Source: Acinetobacter stercoris
Lineage (GTDB): Bacteria > Pseudomonadota > Gammaproteobacteria > Pseudomonadales > Moraxellaceae
DNA: 37,204 bases
Direction of reading: 5' to 3'
NCBI RefSeq assembly: GCF_900323515.1
Contig: NZ_OOGT01000006.1
Location: 1-37,204 of the forward strand
Shown here: positions 9,335 through 17,261 of the stretch, piece after piece
Layout: the number at the start of each line of letters is the position of its first letter
Numbering within the stretch: the first letter of the stretch is position 1
Made by a program: the position numbers and the translations under genes
Notes under the pieces: model-generated
Databases searched by the model: none
What the model was told of the DNA's origin: nothing
What the model saw: the letters and a program-made list of their open reading frames with translations, nothing else

Positions 9335-10393
9335 ATGTCGATTCAAAATGATCAAAACAATGTTGATCAAAACACTGAAACTCATGATTCTGAAACACAA
9401 AATAATGAGCAACAGGGGAATGATCTCATTGATCAGTTTTTTAGTTCACAAGGTGTAACTATTCCTGCTGATTATAAAAGCGGGTTTGTTGCTATTGTTG
9501 GACGCCCAAATGTAGGTAAATCTACGTTAATGAATCACTTGTTGGGGCAAAAGCTATCGATTACTTCACGTAAGCCTCAAACAACCCGTCATAAAATTAT
9601 TGGAATTGATACGCGTGAGAAATCTCAGGCAGTATTTGTAGATACACCTGGAATGCACAAAAAAGAAGTACGTGCGATCAATAAAATGATGAATCGTGCA
9701 GCTCATTCTGCACTTCGTGATGTCAATTTGGTGCTCTTCGTTGTTGATGGTCAGAAATGGACTCAAAACGATGATTTAGTGCTTGAAAAGCTTAAAAATG
9801 CTGAAATGCCTGTGGTTTTGGTGATCAATAAGATTGATACGCTGGAAGATAAAAAGACATTATTGCCTTTGATCAAAGAGCGTACCAAGCTTATGAATTT
9901 TGTTGAAATTGTTCCTGTTTCAGCACTTCGCGGCGCAAATCTGGATCATCTTCGTGAATCGATTGAAAAATATTTACCATTTCAACCGCCACTGTATTCA
10001 ATGGATCAAATCACAGACCGCTCAGAGCGTTTTCTTGCAAGTGAAATTATTCGCGAGAAAATTATGCGTCAGTTGGGTGAAGAGTTGCCATATGATCTGA
10101 CAGTACAAATTGAATCATTCAAAACCGAAGAAGAAACCATCAATGAAAAAACAGGTAAACTAAAGCCTGCATGTACTTACATTGATGCAACCATCTTTGT
10201 AGAAAGAACTGGACAAAAAGCCATTGTGATTGGTGAAAAGGGTGCCAAGCTTAAACGTATCGGTATGGATGCCCGTACGGATATGGAAAAAATGTTTGAA
10301 CAGAAAATCATGTTAACACTCTGGGTGAAAGTGAAAGGTGGTTGGTCAGATGATGAACGTGCCCTGAAAAGCCTCGGATATAGTGATATTTAA
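9335..10393 (+). CDS. era: GTPase Era, ribosome small-subunit assembly
   Basis: Era binds 16S rRNA during 30S maturation. The GTPase motifs are GRPNVGKST (G1), DTPGMHKKE (G3) and NKID (G4). A C-terminal KH RNA-binding domain shows [13 protein letters not shown]. At 352 aa it is about 50 residues longer than E. coli Era. The excess is an N-terminal Asn/Gln/Glu-rich, probably disordered leader before the conserved [10 protein letters not shown]. No well-supported internal start is evident, so I keep the long form. It forms a compact cluster with rnc (5 bp gap). Confidence 0.95.
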   Translation: MSIQNDQNNVDQNTETHDSETQNNEQQGNDLIDQFFSSQGVTIPADYKSGFVAIVGRPNVGKSTLMNHLLGQKLSITSRKPQTTRHKIIGIDTREKSQAVFVDTPGMHKKEVRAINKMMNRAAHSALRDVNLVLFVVDGQKWTQNDDLVLEKLKNAEMPVVLVINKIDTLEDKKTLLPLIKERTKLMNFVEIVPVSALRGANLDHLRESIEKYLPFQPPLYSMDQITDRSERFLASEIIREKIMRQLGEELPYDLTVQIESFKTEEETINEKTGKLKPACTYIDATIFVERTGQKAIVIGEKGAKLKRIGMDARTDMEKMFEQKIMLTLWVKVKGGWSDDERALKSLGYSDI

Positions 10394-10414
10394 CCTTTAA
10401 AAAAGTGAGCTGTG

Positions 10415-10618
10415 ATGATTAAAGTTTTAACCGTTCTTGCATGTGTCTTTATGCTACAAGGCTGTATTACGAAAATTGTTACAGTTCCAGTAAAGGCTGC
10501 CTATGGTGTGACTAAAGGTGTGGTAAAAGGAACTGCTGCAGTTGTAGATGCCGTTATCCCGGATGGTGATGATGATAAAGATAAGAATAAAGAAGATAAG
10601 GACAAAGATCAGGAATAA
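10415..10618 (+). CDS. small predicted lipoprotein
   Basis: This 67-aa protein has a signal sequence ending in the lipobox-like FMLQGC. It is therefore probably processed by signal peptidase II and lipid-anchored at Cys17. A short hydrophobic and glycine-containing stretch follows (VKAAYGVTKGVVKGTAAVVD), then a highly charged Asp/Lys tail. Similar tiny lipoproteins occur in Acinetobacter; no function is known to me. A GTG at 10412 would add one Met. The gene sits between era and recO on the same strand, with gaps of 21 and 12 bp, so it is probably in the operon. Confidence 0.7.
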   Translation: MIKVLTVLACVFMLQGCITKIVTVPVKAAYGVTKGVVKGTAAVVDAVIPDGDDDKDKNKEDKDKDQE

Positions 10619-10630
10619 TTTTGAAATAAC

Positions 10631-11341
10631 ATGCGTAATGAAGTCCTGCATGGTTATTTGATCCATCATCGAAAATACCGTGAACGTAGCCATATTGTGC
10701 ACTTATTTACACAAGAGCATGGTCGTGTTGACGGTATCTTGAGACAAACCCCACCCCCTCAATATCAGCCTATCTGTTTGCAAGCTTCTGGTAAGGGAGA
10801 ATTAAAAAACTTCTCCAAACTGGAAATTGTGAATCAGCCTATTTTTTTCTATGGAGATGCTTTTTTTTCAGGATTTTATCTGAATGAAATCATTTTAAGA
10901 CTGTGTCCACTAGAAGAAAGCATGCCTGAGACCTTTGAGCAATATCATATTACGCTTGAACATTTACAGAAACTGGCTGACCACCCCGAACCCAATATTT
11001 TTTTAAGGCAGATTTTGCGACAGTTTGAGCACGCCTTAATCGAAGAGCTGGGATATCCATTGGATTATGAATATGATTCAATGCAAAATTTGATTCAACC
11101 CCAACAAAGATACCAATTTCAACTTTCAGATGGGTTTATTCCTGTTTCGCATACATCATCAGCGACACTTGTTGGCTCACAGATTCAAAGCATGCGAAAT
11201 TATGAAAAGGGTAGGGATTTTAATCCGGAACAGTTACAATTGTTGGGGAAACTCTATCGTCAGATGATTTCAGCACTTTTAGGGGATCGCCCTCTAAAAA
11301 GTCGTCAACTGTGGATTCAAAATTTTCAATCAAAATCTTAA
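10631..11341 (+). CDS. recO: DNA repair protein RecO
   Basis: RecO (236 aa, near the E. coli length of 242) loads RecA onto SSB-coated DNA with RecR in the RecFOR pathway. The N-terminal OB-fold begins VLHGYLIHHRKYRERSHIVH and contains the conserved pattern FTQEHGRVDGI. The helical C-terminal half shows FYLNEIILRLCP and LRQFEHALIEELGYPLD, both typical of RecO. The zinc-binding cysteine cluster found in some RecO proteins is not evident, as in other gammaproteobacterial members. It lies 12 bp after the lipoprotein gene and 14 bp before pdxJ, the standard recO-pdxJ pairing. Confidence 0.93.
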   Translation: MRNEVLHGYLIHHRKYRERSHIVHLFTQEHGRVDGILRQTPPPQYQPICLQASGKGELKNFSKLEIVNQPIFFYGDAFFSGFYLNEIILRLCPLEESMPETFEQYHITLEHLQKLADHPEPNIFLRQILRQFEHALIEELGYPLDYEYDSMQNLIQPQQRYQFQLSDGFIPVSHTSSATLVGSQIQSMRNYEKGRDFNPEQLQLLGKLYRQMISALLGDRPLKSRQLWIQNFQSKS

Positions 11342-11355
11342 TTTAGGACATCATT

Positions 11356-12081
11356 ATGGCTGCTTTGTTGGGTGTAAATATTGACCATGTGGCGACTTTG
11401 AGACAAGCTCGTGGTACAACTTATCCTGATCCTGTAAATGCTGCGTTGATTTGTGAAGCAGCTGGTGCACAGGGGATTACATTACACTTACGCGAAGATC
11501 GCCGTCATATTCAAGATGATGATGTACGTCGTATGCGCCCAGTATTGAAAACAAAAATGAATCTGGAAATGGCTGTAACTGATGAAATGGTTGCTATTGC
11601 AAAAGAAGTAAAACCACATCATGTTTGTTTCGTACCTGAAAATCGTCAGGAGCTTACTACAGAAGGTGGTCTGGATGTTGTAGGTCATTTTGAACATGTC
11701 AAAGCCGCAACACAGGAATTGAATGCGATTGGTGTGGATGTTTCTTTATTTATTGATGCTGATTTTGCACAGATTGATGCCGCAATTGCGTGTGGTGCTC
11801 CAACAATTGAATTGCATACTGGGCGTTATGCTGACGCAACAAATGAATTAGAACAACAACAAGAATTAGAGCGCATTGTAAAAGGCGCTGAATATGCTGC
11901 AAGCAAAGGACTTGTAGTGAATGCTGGACATGGTTTAAACCTTGATAATGTTCAAGTAATCGCAGCTATTCCTCAAATTAATGAACTTAACATTGGTCAT
12001 TCTATTATTGCGGATAGTATTTTTGTGGGATTGGCACAAGCTGTACGTGAAATGAAGGCCGCTATAAAAGCTGCGAGATAG
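11356..12081 (+). CDS. pdxJ: pyridoxine 5'-phosphate synthase
   Basis: PdxJ condenses 1-deoxyxylulose 5-phosphate with 3-amino-1-hydroxyacetone 1-phosphate, the last ring-forming step of vitamin B6 synthesis. The 241-aa TIM-barrel has the family N-terminus [20 protein letters not shown]. It also has the catalytic segments HLREDRRHI and [10 protein letters not shown], and ends with the phosphate-binding [15 protein letters not shown]. The length matches the family (about 243). It lies in the era-recO-pdxJ cluster; miaE starts 3 bp after its stop. Confidence 0.96.
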   Translation: MAALLGVNIDHVATLRQARGTTYPDPVNAALICEAAGAQGITLHLREDRRHIQDDDVRRMRPVLKTKMNLEMAVTDEMVAIAKEVKPHHVCFVPENRQELTTEGGLDVVGHFEHVKAATQELNAIGVDVSLFIDADFAQIDAAIACGAPTIELHTGRYADATNELEQQQELERIVKGAEYAASKGLVVNAGHGLNLDNVQVIAAIPQINELNIGHSIIADSIFVGLAQAVREMKAAIKAAR

Positions 12082-12084
12082 TTT

Positions 12085-12741
12085 ATGTCAAATATTGATT
12101 ATGATGCTTTAATGAAGCCCGTTATAGCATTTTTGGGGTGTGAGACACCGAAAGCATGGCTTGATGAGGCTGTGAATAATCTTGAAATTTTAATGCAAGA
12201 CCATGCCAACTGTGAAAAAAAAGCCGCTGGTACAGCCATGAACCTGATGTTCCGTTATAGTTTTTTTACGGATTTACAGGTCAAGCTTGCACAATTGGTA
12301 CGTGAAGAAATGTTGCACTATGAGCAAGTCCTTGAGTTTATGGCAAAGCGTGGTCAGGCATGGCAAGGTCTAAGCGCGGGACGCTATGCAGGAGGATTAC
12401 GTAAAGAAATACGTACCTATGAACCTGAGGCATTGATTGATGTATTGGTGATTGGTGCATTTGTAGAGGCACGTTCATGTGAGCGTTTTTACTCGCTTGC
12501 ACCATTGGTAGATGATGAGCTAGGGCGTTATTATCGGTATCTGTTAAAATCTGAATCACGCCATTATGAGGATTATCTGGCACTTGCTTTAGATGTGGCT
12601 AAAACTGCGAAACTCAAAGACCCGGAAGAAGATATACAAAGTCGCATTGAGCATATCCGTGAGGTTGAAAAAAATCTGATTTTAACGCCTGACAAGACTT
12701 TCCGTTTTCATAGTGGGATACCAGAGACTGTTGCTGCTTAA
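12085..12741 (+). CDS. miaE: tRNA-(ms2io6A37) hydroxylase
   Basis: MiaE is a diiron monooxygenase that hydroxylates the isopentenyl group of ms2i6A at position 37 of tRNAs. The 218-aa sequence shows the carboxylate-bridged diiron ligand pattern in a helical bundle. The pattern comprises REEMLHYEQV, EARSCERF and SESRHYEDY, plus an earlier Glu around DHANCEKKAA. The start is 3 bp after pdxJ, so it is probably translationally coupled. A clear terminator follows, making this the last gene of the lepA-to-miaE run. Confidence 0.93.
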   Translation: MSNIDYDALMKPVIAFLGCETPKAWLDEAVNNLEILMQDHANCEKKAAGTAMNLMFRYSFFTDLQVKLAQLVREEMLHYEQVLEFMAKRGQAWQGLSAGRYAGGLRKEIRTYEPEALIDVLVIGAFVEARSCERFYSLAPLVDDELGRYYRYLLKSESRHYEDYLALALDVAKTAKLKDPEEDIQSRIEHIREVEKNLILTPDKTFRFHSGIPETVAA

Positions 12742-12746
12742 ATTTT

Positions 12747-12777
12747 AAAATCCTCTAATATAGAGGATTTTTATTTT
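12747..12777 (+). terminator. Rho-independent terminator after miaE
   Basis: AAAATCCTCTA (12747-12757) and TAGAGGATTTT (12761-12771) form a perfect 11-bp stem with an ATA loop, followed by T-rich sequence. It closes the core-gene operon. Confidence 0.85.
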
Positions 12778-12918
12778 TGGATAAGCATGGCAAGGATGGT
12801 GGGATTAAGACATTAGATGTATAAAATGGAAAATTATTCAATAACTTGAGAAAAACGGGTTATTCAGAACGGGTATGTTTTTTGATCATAAATGGATGAG
12901 TTATTGATTTGGATCATA

Positions 12919-12956
12919 CAAAAAAACGCAGCCCCAAAATGAGAAAAAGGGCTGCG
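12919..12956 (-). terminator. Rho-independent terminator on the minus strand
   Basis: On the minus strand CGCAGCCC (12956-12949) pairs with GGGCTGCG (12934-12927) in an 8-bp GC-rich stem. Seven U follow (A-run on the plus strand just left of 12927). It would end either the candidate small RNA or the VOC-protein transcript. Confidence 0.8.
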
Positions 12957-13020
12957 CGGTAACGATCATCCATCTGGAGATATAGATGACCGCTTGAAAT
13001 AAAACATACAGCGATAATCT
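12919..13020 (-). ncRNA. candidate small RNA of about 100 nt
   Basis: This minus-strand stretch has a promoter-like pair just upstream (13054-13027). It also has a body that can fold (GCGGT pairing with ACCGC, enclosing CATCT pairing with AGATG) and a strong Rho-independent terminator at its end. The predicted transcript runs from about 13020 to about 12919. No open reading frame of note lies in it. It lies inside the 345-bp gene-free gap between miaE and the VOC gene. The alternative is that the terminator simply serves the VOC gene and the fold is part of that mRNA's 3' end. I do not recognise a known RNA family. Confidence 0.5.
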
Positions 13021-13026
13021 TATACT

Positions 13027-13054
13027 TATATAGGGATTATTGATGGATTTTCAA
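13027..13054 (-). promoter_or_regulatory. promoter-like sequence for the candidate small RNA
   Basis: On the minus strand TTGAAA (13054-13049) and TATATA (13032-13027) are separated by 16 bp, close to sigma-70 spacing. They lie downstream of the VOC gene's stop codon (13087), so they would start a transcript separate from that gene. Confidence 0.45.
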
Positions 13055-13086
13055 TCAGTTTTCAAAACATTTTTCCATTGAAAATA

Positions 13087-13461
13087 CTAAGCCATAGAGT
13101 GAATTCCGAAGATATTCCCTTCAGTATCAATACCTAAAACAATGTTGCCATATTCTCCAATAGAGGTTTTAGGCATGTGGATTTTTCCATTAGCCTGTTC
13201 GATTCTGGCAGCTTCAATTGCACAGTCATCACTCGTAAAATAAACAACTGTACTATTGCCACCGGCTTGTATGCCTTGCATCTGAACCAGAGTCCCTGTT
13301 GCACCATACCTTTGCATATCTGAAGAGAATACCCACATTTGCATAGATGAATCTGGTGTATCGAGCCGAGTTAATGTTGTATTAAAAACTGTTTGATAAA
13401 ACTTTTTAGCTCTATCTATATCATTGACATAGATTTCAAACCAACATGCTGGATTAATCAT
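13087..13461 (-). CDS. VOC / glyoxalase-fold family protein
   Basis: This 124-aa protein has the vicinal-oxygen-chelate fold pattern. It starts with the N-terminal FEIYVNDIDRAKKFYQTVF module (a beta strand, then the DRAKKFY helix). It ends with a second half closing in IVLGIDTEGNIFGIHS. Proteins of this size dimerise and include glyoxalase-like enzymes and resistance proteins; the substrate cannot be read from the sequence. A ribosome-binding site (AAAGG, seven bases before the ATG) supports the start. The gene is convergent with miaE and on the same strand as lon, which lies upstream of it; a terminator (13548-13577) separates it from lon. Confidence 0.75.
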   Translation of the reverse strand: MINPACWFEIYVNDIDRAKKFYQTVFNTTLTRLDTPDSSMQMWVFSSDMQRYGATGTLVQMQGIQAGGNSTVVYFTSDDCAIEAARIEQANGKIHMPKTSIGEYGNIVLGIDTEGNIFGIHSMA

Positions 13462-13547
13462 TTTTGAGCCTTTTAAAAGCTTAAATTTTTATATTTATAT
13501 ATTAAATCTGAATGATGAAATTGTTTGTTATTTAATCGTTTCAATAT

Positions 13548-13577
13548 AAAAAAAGAGAACCGAAGTCCTCTTTTTTT
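13548..13577. terminator. terminator hairpin after lon (A-rich and T-rich on either side)
   Basis: AAAAAAAGAG (13548-13557) pairs with CTCTTTTTTT (13568-13577) around a 10-nt loop. It has T-runs on either strand, so it can work in both directions. Ten bp separate it from the lon stop codon. Confidence 0.75.
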
Positions 13578-13586
13578 ACTTTTTAA

Positions 13587-16013
13587 TTAATGGCGTGCAG
13601 CTTTTCCTTCATCAACTGCTTTGACGATTGGCGCTTTAACCAATGGCTTAGGTGCTTCAACCAAAGCAAGTGGTAAAATATCATCAATACTTTTCACTGC
13701 TTTAATTTCCAGACCATCCTTCACATTTTGAGGGATTTCAGTCAAGTCACGTACGTTTTCTTGTGGAATAAATACCAGTTTTACACCACCACGATGCGCT
13801 GCTAACAGTTTTTCTTTCAAACCGCCGATACGCATTGCACGACCACTCAGACTGGTTTCACCTGTCATGGCAATGTCAGGGCGAATCGCAATGCCAGTGA
13901 AAGCGGATACAAGTGCAGTAGTCAAGGCAAGACCAGCAGATGGACCATCTTTTGGTGTTGCACCTTCTGGCAAGTGAACGTGTACATCAGTTTCTTCAAA
14001 ACGAGAAGCTTCTATACCCAGTTCATCTGCACGCGTACGAACTACAGTCATGGCAGTAGTAATAGACTCTTTCATTACATCACCAAGCGAACCTGTGGTA
14101 ATGAATTTGCCTTTACCTTTTACAGCCGCAACTTCAATGGTTAGCAATTCGCCACCAACTGAAGTCCAAGCCAAGCCATTGACACGACCTACTTGCGCTT
14201 CTGTTTCAGCCATACCATAGTCAAACTTATGTACGCCTAGATATTCTGGTAGGTTTTCAGCCGTTACATCCACATGCAGATTTTTAGCTTTCTTACTTAC
14301 AGATTCTTTTACAACCTTACGTGCAATTTTAGAAACCTCACGTTCAAGGCTACGTACACCAGCTTCACGAGTATAACGACGAACAATGTCGCGAATCGCT
14401 TCTTCATGAACAGTCAATTCTTTGGCACGTAAACCATTGTTCTTGATTGCTTTAGGAACAAGGTAACGCTCTGCAATATTGACTTTTTCATCTTCGGTAT
14501 AACCTGGTAGACGAATCACTTCCATACGGTCAAGCAAGGCTTCTGGAATGTTCATGCTGTTCGCGGTACAGATAAACATCACTTCAGACAAGTCAAGATC
14601 AAGATCAAGATAGTGATCGTTAAACTTGTTGTTTTGTGATGGATCAAGTACTTCAAGTAAAGCGGAAGCTGGATCACCACGGTAATCTTGTGCCATCTTG
14701 TCAATTTCATCGAGTAGGAACAATGGGTTCTTCACACCGACTTTTGTTAATGACTGCACAATTTTACCTGGCATCGCACCGATATACGTACGACGGTGTC
14801 CACGGATTTCTGCTTCATCACGTACACCACCTAAAGCCATGCGAACAAATTCACGACCTGTAGCTTTGGCAATGGATTCACCTAAAGAGGTTTTACCTAC
14901 ACCCGGAGGTCCAACCAGGCAGAGGATAGGGCCTTTAAGTTTTTTCACACGAGATTGAACAGCCAGATATTCAACAATACGTTCTTTGACCTCATCTAAA
15001 CCATAATGGTCAGAATCAAGGATTTCCTGAGCTTTTGCCAAATTGATGCTGACTTTGCTCGCTTTGTTCCAAGGTGTATCTAAAATCACCTCTAAATAGT
15101 TACGAACCACAGCCGCTTCACTAGATGCAGGTTGCATCGCTTTGAGCTTACGGAATTCAGCTTCAGCTTTTTTACGTACATGTTCTGGTAAATCAGCTTC
15201 TGAAAGACGTTTTTCAATCTCAGCAACGTCGTCTTCAGCACCGCCATTCATGTCGGAAAGTTCACGCTGAATAACCTTCATTTTTTCATTCAAGAAGTAT
15301 TCGCGTTGATTTTTTTCCATTTGACGTTTTACAGAATCATGTAAGGTCTGTTCAATTTGTTGCTCTTCTGACTGTTGCAACAAATAGGTCATGAGTTCTT
15401 GTAAATGTGCTTCAAACTCATCATGTTCCAGGAACTTTTGTTTAATATCAATATTTAATGGAACCCGGGTCGCAACAAAGAAAACTAATTGTAATAAATC
15501 ATCAATTTTATTTGCTGCTGCGATCAATTCACGGGCATTACGTAGTTTTGCTTCTGCATATTGAGAGAACAAGGCACGTAATTCTTGCACACGTGTGTCT
15601 TTAGTATCCTTGTCTAAAGATACAGTCATAGGGCTAAGCTTGTGTTCAGCCGTCAAATATTCACCATTATCGATGATTTTTTCGAGTTTCGAACGGTGCA
15701 AGCCTTCGATAAGGACTTTTATACAGTTTTCATCATTTTCGTGATTCACAACTTGCACAATCTTCGCGACAGTACCGTATTGATAAAGGTTGTCGTGATC
15801 AATTTCTTCTGTAAGAGAATCTTTTTGTGCAACTACAAATACTAAATTGTCACTGTTACGAGCCACATCAACTGCATTGATCGATTTTTCACGACCCACA
15901 AATAACGCAATTTGCATGTGTGGATAAACCACAACATCACGTAGCGCTAATAGTGGTAATACACTTGGAACCTGAGGCTCTAAGGTTTTTTCATTCATAA
16001 TAATTTCAGACAT
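13587..16013 (-). CDS. lon: ATP-dependent protease Lon (La)
   Basis: Lon degrades misfolded and regulatory proteins in the cytoplasm. From the ATG at 16013 it has 808 aa, slightly longer than the 784 of E. coli. The N-terminal substrate-binding domain starts LPLLALRDVVVYPHMQ. The AAA+ module has Walker A GPPGVGKTS (K374) and Walker B LFLLDEIDKM. The protease domain carries the catalytic dyad Ser692 (KDGPSAGLAL) and Lys735 (GGLKEKLLAAHRGG). I prefer ATG 16013 over the GTG at 16019 because AGGAG (16023-16019) sits five bases before the ATG and overlaps that GTG. The C-terminus has an extra Ala/Lys/Pro-rich tail of about 25 residues. Confidence 0.96.
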   Translation of the reverse strand: MSEIIMNEKTLEPQVPSVLPLLALRDVVVYPHMQIALFVGREKSINAVDVARNSDNLVFVVAQKDSLTEEIDHDNLYQYGTVAKIVQVVNHENDENCIKVLIEGLHRSKLEKIIDNGEYLTAEHKLSPMTVSLDKDTKDTRVQELRALFSQYAEAKLRNARELIAAANKIDDLLQLVFFVATRVPLNIDIKQKFLEHDEFEAHLQELMTYLLQQSEEQQIEQTLHDSVKRQMEKNQREYFLNEKMKVIQRELSDMNGGAEDDVAEIEKRLSEADLPEHVRKKAEAEFRKLKAMQPASSEAAVVRNYLEVILDTPWNKASKVSINLAKAQEILDSDHYGLDEVKERIVEYLAVQSRVKKLKGPILCLVGPPGVGKTSLGESIAKATGREFVRMALGGVRDEAEIRGHRRTYIGAMPGKIVQSLTKVGVKNPLFLLDEIDKMAQDYRGDPASALLEVLDPSQNNKFNDHYLDLDLDLSEVMFICTANSMNIPEALLDRMEVIRLPGYTEDEKVNIAERYLVPKAIKNNGLRAKELTVHEEAIRDIVRRYTREAGVRSLEREVSKIARKVVKESVSKKAKNLHVDVTAENLPEYLGVHKFDYGMAETEAQVGRVNGLAWTSVGGELLTIEVAAVKGKGKFITTGSLGDVMKESITTAMTVVRTRADELGIEASRFEETDVHVHLPEGATPKDGPSAGLALTTALVSAFTGIAIRPDIAMTGETSLSGRAMRIGGLKEKLLAAHRGGVKLVFIPQENVRDLTEIPQNVKDGLEIKAVKSIDDILPLALVEAPKPLVKAPIVKAVDEGKAARH

Positions 16014-16051
16014 GGGCACTCCTAATGAGTGACAACGGTGTTGCCATGAAA

Positions 16052-16085
16052 ATTATAGTGATGGGTATTTGGAAAATTACAAGGG
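16052..16085 (-). promoter_or_regulatory. lon promoter, heat-shock-like and sigma-70-like elements overlapping
   Basis: On the minus strand CCCTTGTAA (16085-16077) resembles the sigma-32 -35 box and CCCAT (16065-16061) resembles its -10, with a short 11-bp gap. A perfect TATAAT (16057-16052) gives a sigma-70 -10, 19 bp after TTGTAA. lon is a heat-shock gene in E. coli. The dual assignment here is inference. Confidence 0.45.
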
Positions 16086-16148
16086 CTTCACATCATAAAA
16101 TGTTTAATTTTTCGTAAGTGTATGATTGTTAAATGTTCAAATTTTCCA

Positions 16149-16754
16149 TTATTGACTCATTTGACGCTTAAAAATGTAGAAATGATGAGGAATCAGTAAA
16201 GCATCCAAAGCTTGATCCCATTTATTTCGAATTAAATTTTCATGCAATAACTGAAAATCATGTGCCAGCCCTAAACGGAATGGTTTAGTTAAAGCCGTTG
16301 CCAAAGTACGATCATAAAAACCGCCACCCATTCCCATTCGGGTGCCAGAGGTGTCACATGCCAGTAATGGCATGATTAATAAGTCAAGATGATTGACATT
16401 AAAGCCACGACTTGCCATAGGTTCGAGCATCCCCAATCGATGATAGGAGAAACGTTTACTACGATACTGATGTTGCGTGATTTTTACCCACACCAGTTTG
16501 TTATTCATGTTACAAATCATGGGTAAATAGACTTGTTTGTGATGGCTAAAACAATATTCAATGATTTTGTTTGTCTGTACCTCTCCAAAAGCATCGAGAT
16601 ATATGCCAATTTTATGAGAATGAATAAATTTTGAAGAATGGATCAGTTTTGACCAGATGATTTGTTCTGTTTGTTTTTGTTGAAAACGAGAAATATTCCT
16701 ACGCTTTTTTCTGAGTTGTTTACGTAATTCATGACTTTGTTTGGAAATTTTCAT
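16149..16754 (-). CDS. 5-formyltetrahydrofolate cyclo-ligase
   Basis: This enzyme converts 5-formyltetrahydrofolate to 5,10-methenyltetrahydrofolate with ATP and recycles stored folate. The 201-aa sequence has the basic N-terminal helix LRKQLRKKRRNIS and the LPMI core strand. The family signature GTRMGMGGGFYDR binds ATP and folate. The C-terminal ALDALLIPHH is also typical. The length is normal. It lies 46 bp downstream of the MerR gene on the same strand and may share its transcript. The ribosome-binding site is weak. E. coli calls this gene ygfA/fau; I see no 6S RNA gene beside it here. Confidence 0.88.
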   Translation of the reverse strand: MKISKQSHELRKQLRKKRRNISRFQQKQTEQIIWSKLIHSSKFIHSHKIGIYLDAFGEVQTNKIIEYCFSHHKQVYLPMICNMNNKLVWVKITQHQYRSKRFSYHRLGMLEPMASRGFNVNHLDLLIMPLLACDTSGTRMGMGGGFYDRTLATALTKPFRLGLAHDFQLLHENLIRNKWDQALDALLIPHHFYIFKRQMSQ

Positions 16755-16800
16755 ATCAAAGCTTTCTATAAATGGATGTTAAATACAGATTGTTCCTATT

Positions 16801-17178
16801 TTATTGTTTGAGTGCTTTTAAAATCGGGCAGCAGGTATCTGTAGTGGTTTTGCATTCATCAATCCATGTACTTAAACGAACTTTTAAAGATTGTAATTCA
16901 CGAATACGTTGATCAATTTTTTCCAGACGTTGTTCGATGACATGACGTACTTTTTCACGATCATCCAGCTCTAAATGAAGCAGTTCCTGAATTTCGCTGA
17001 GTTGTAATCCGGCATCTTTGGCTTTTTGGATAAAGCTCAATGTTTCAATATCTTGATCGTTGTAATAGCGGTAATTTGCTGTTGTTTCCGGAATTCGCAT
17101 TAAGCCGATCCGTTGATAATAACGAATGGTTTCCACATTGAGATGGCATTGTTTGGCAAGTTTTCCAATGGTTAGCAT
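16801..17178 (-). CDS. MerR-family metal-responsive transcriptional regulator
   Basis: This 125-aa regulator has the MerR winged helix at the N-terminus (TIGKLAKQCHLNVETIRYYQ) and a long dimerisation helix at about 74-107. A C-terminal Cys cluster (C109, C116, C117 in DECKTTTDTCCPI) would bind metal. No Cys is seen at the N-terminal end of the dimerisation helix, where Zn-, Hg- and Cd-sensing members usually have one. This favours a Cu(I)/Ag(I) sensor of the CueR type. It is divergent from the P-type ATPase gene, whose promoter carries a MerR-type dyad in an over-long spacer (17198-17229). It probably activates that gene and represses itself. GAGG six bases before the ATG supports the start. 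Hg or Cd sensing remains possible. Confidence 0.85.
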   Translation of the reverse strand: MLTIGKLAKQCHLNVETIRYYQRIGLMRIPETTANYRYYNDQDIETLSFIQKAKDAGLQLSEIQELLHLELDDREKVRHVIEQRLEKIDQRIRELQSLKVRLSTWIDECKTTTDTCCPILKALKQ

Positions 17179-17197
17179 ATAAACCTCACAAAAAGAC

Positions 17198-17229
17198 TTG
17201 ACTCTGTACTCAGGTACAGACTTTATCCT
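17198..17229 (+). promoter_or_regulatory. MerR-type promoter/operator of the metal ATPase
   Basis: TTGACT (17198-17203) and TATCCT (17224-17229) are 20 bp apart, the stretched spacing typical of MerR-activated promoters. The spacer holds the dyad CTGTAC-TCAG-GTACAG (17204-17219), where the divergently encoded MerR protein should bind and realign the promoter. Confidence 0.8.
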
Positions 17230-17261
17230 ATCATAATTGAATAAGAAAATAGGGGAATCTC

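Noticed and set aside
12901-13020. CsrB/RsmZ-type sponge RNA for the candidate small RNA
   Set aside because: It lacks the multiple GGA-in-loop motifs expected of that family.
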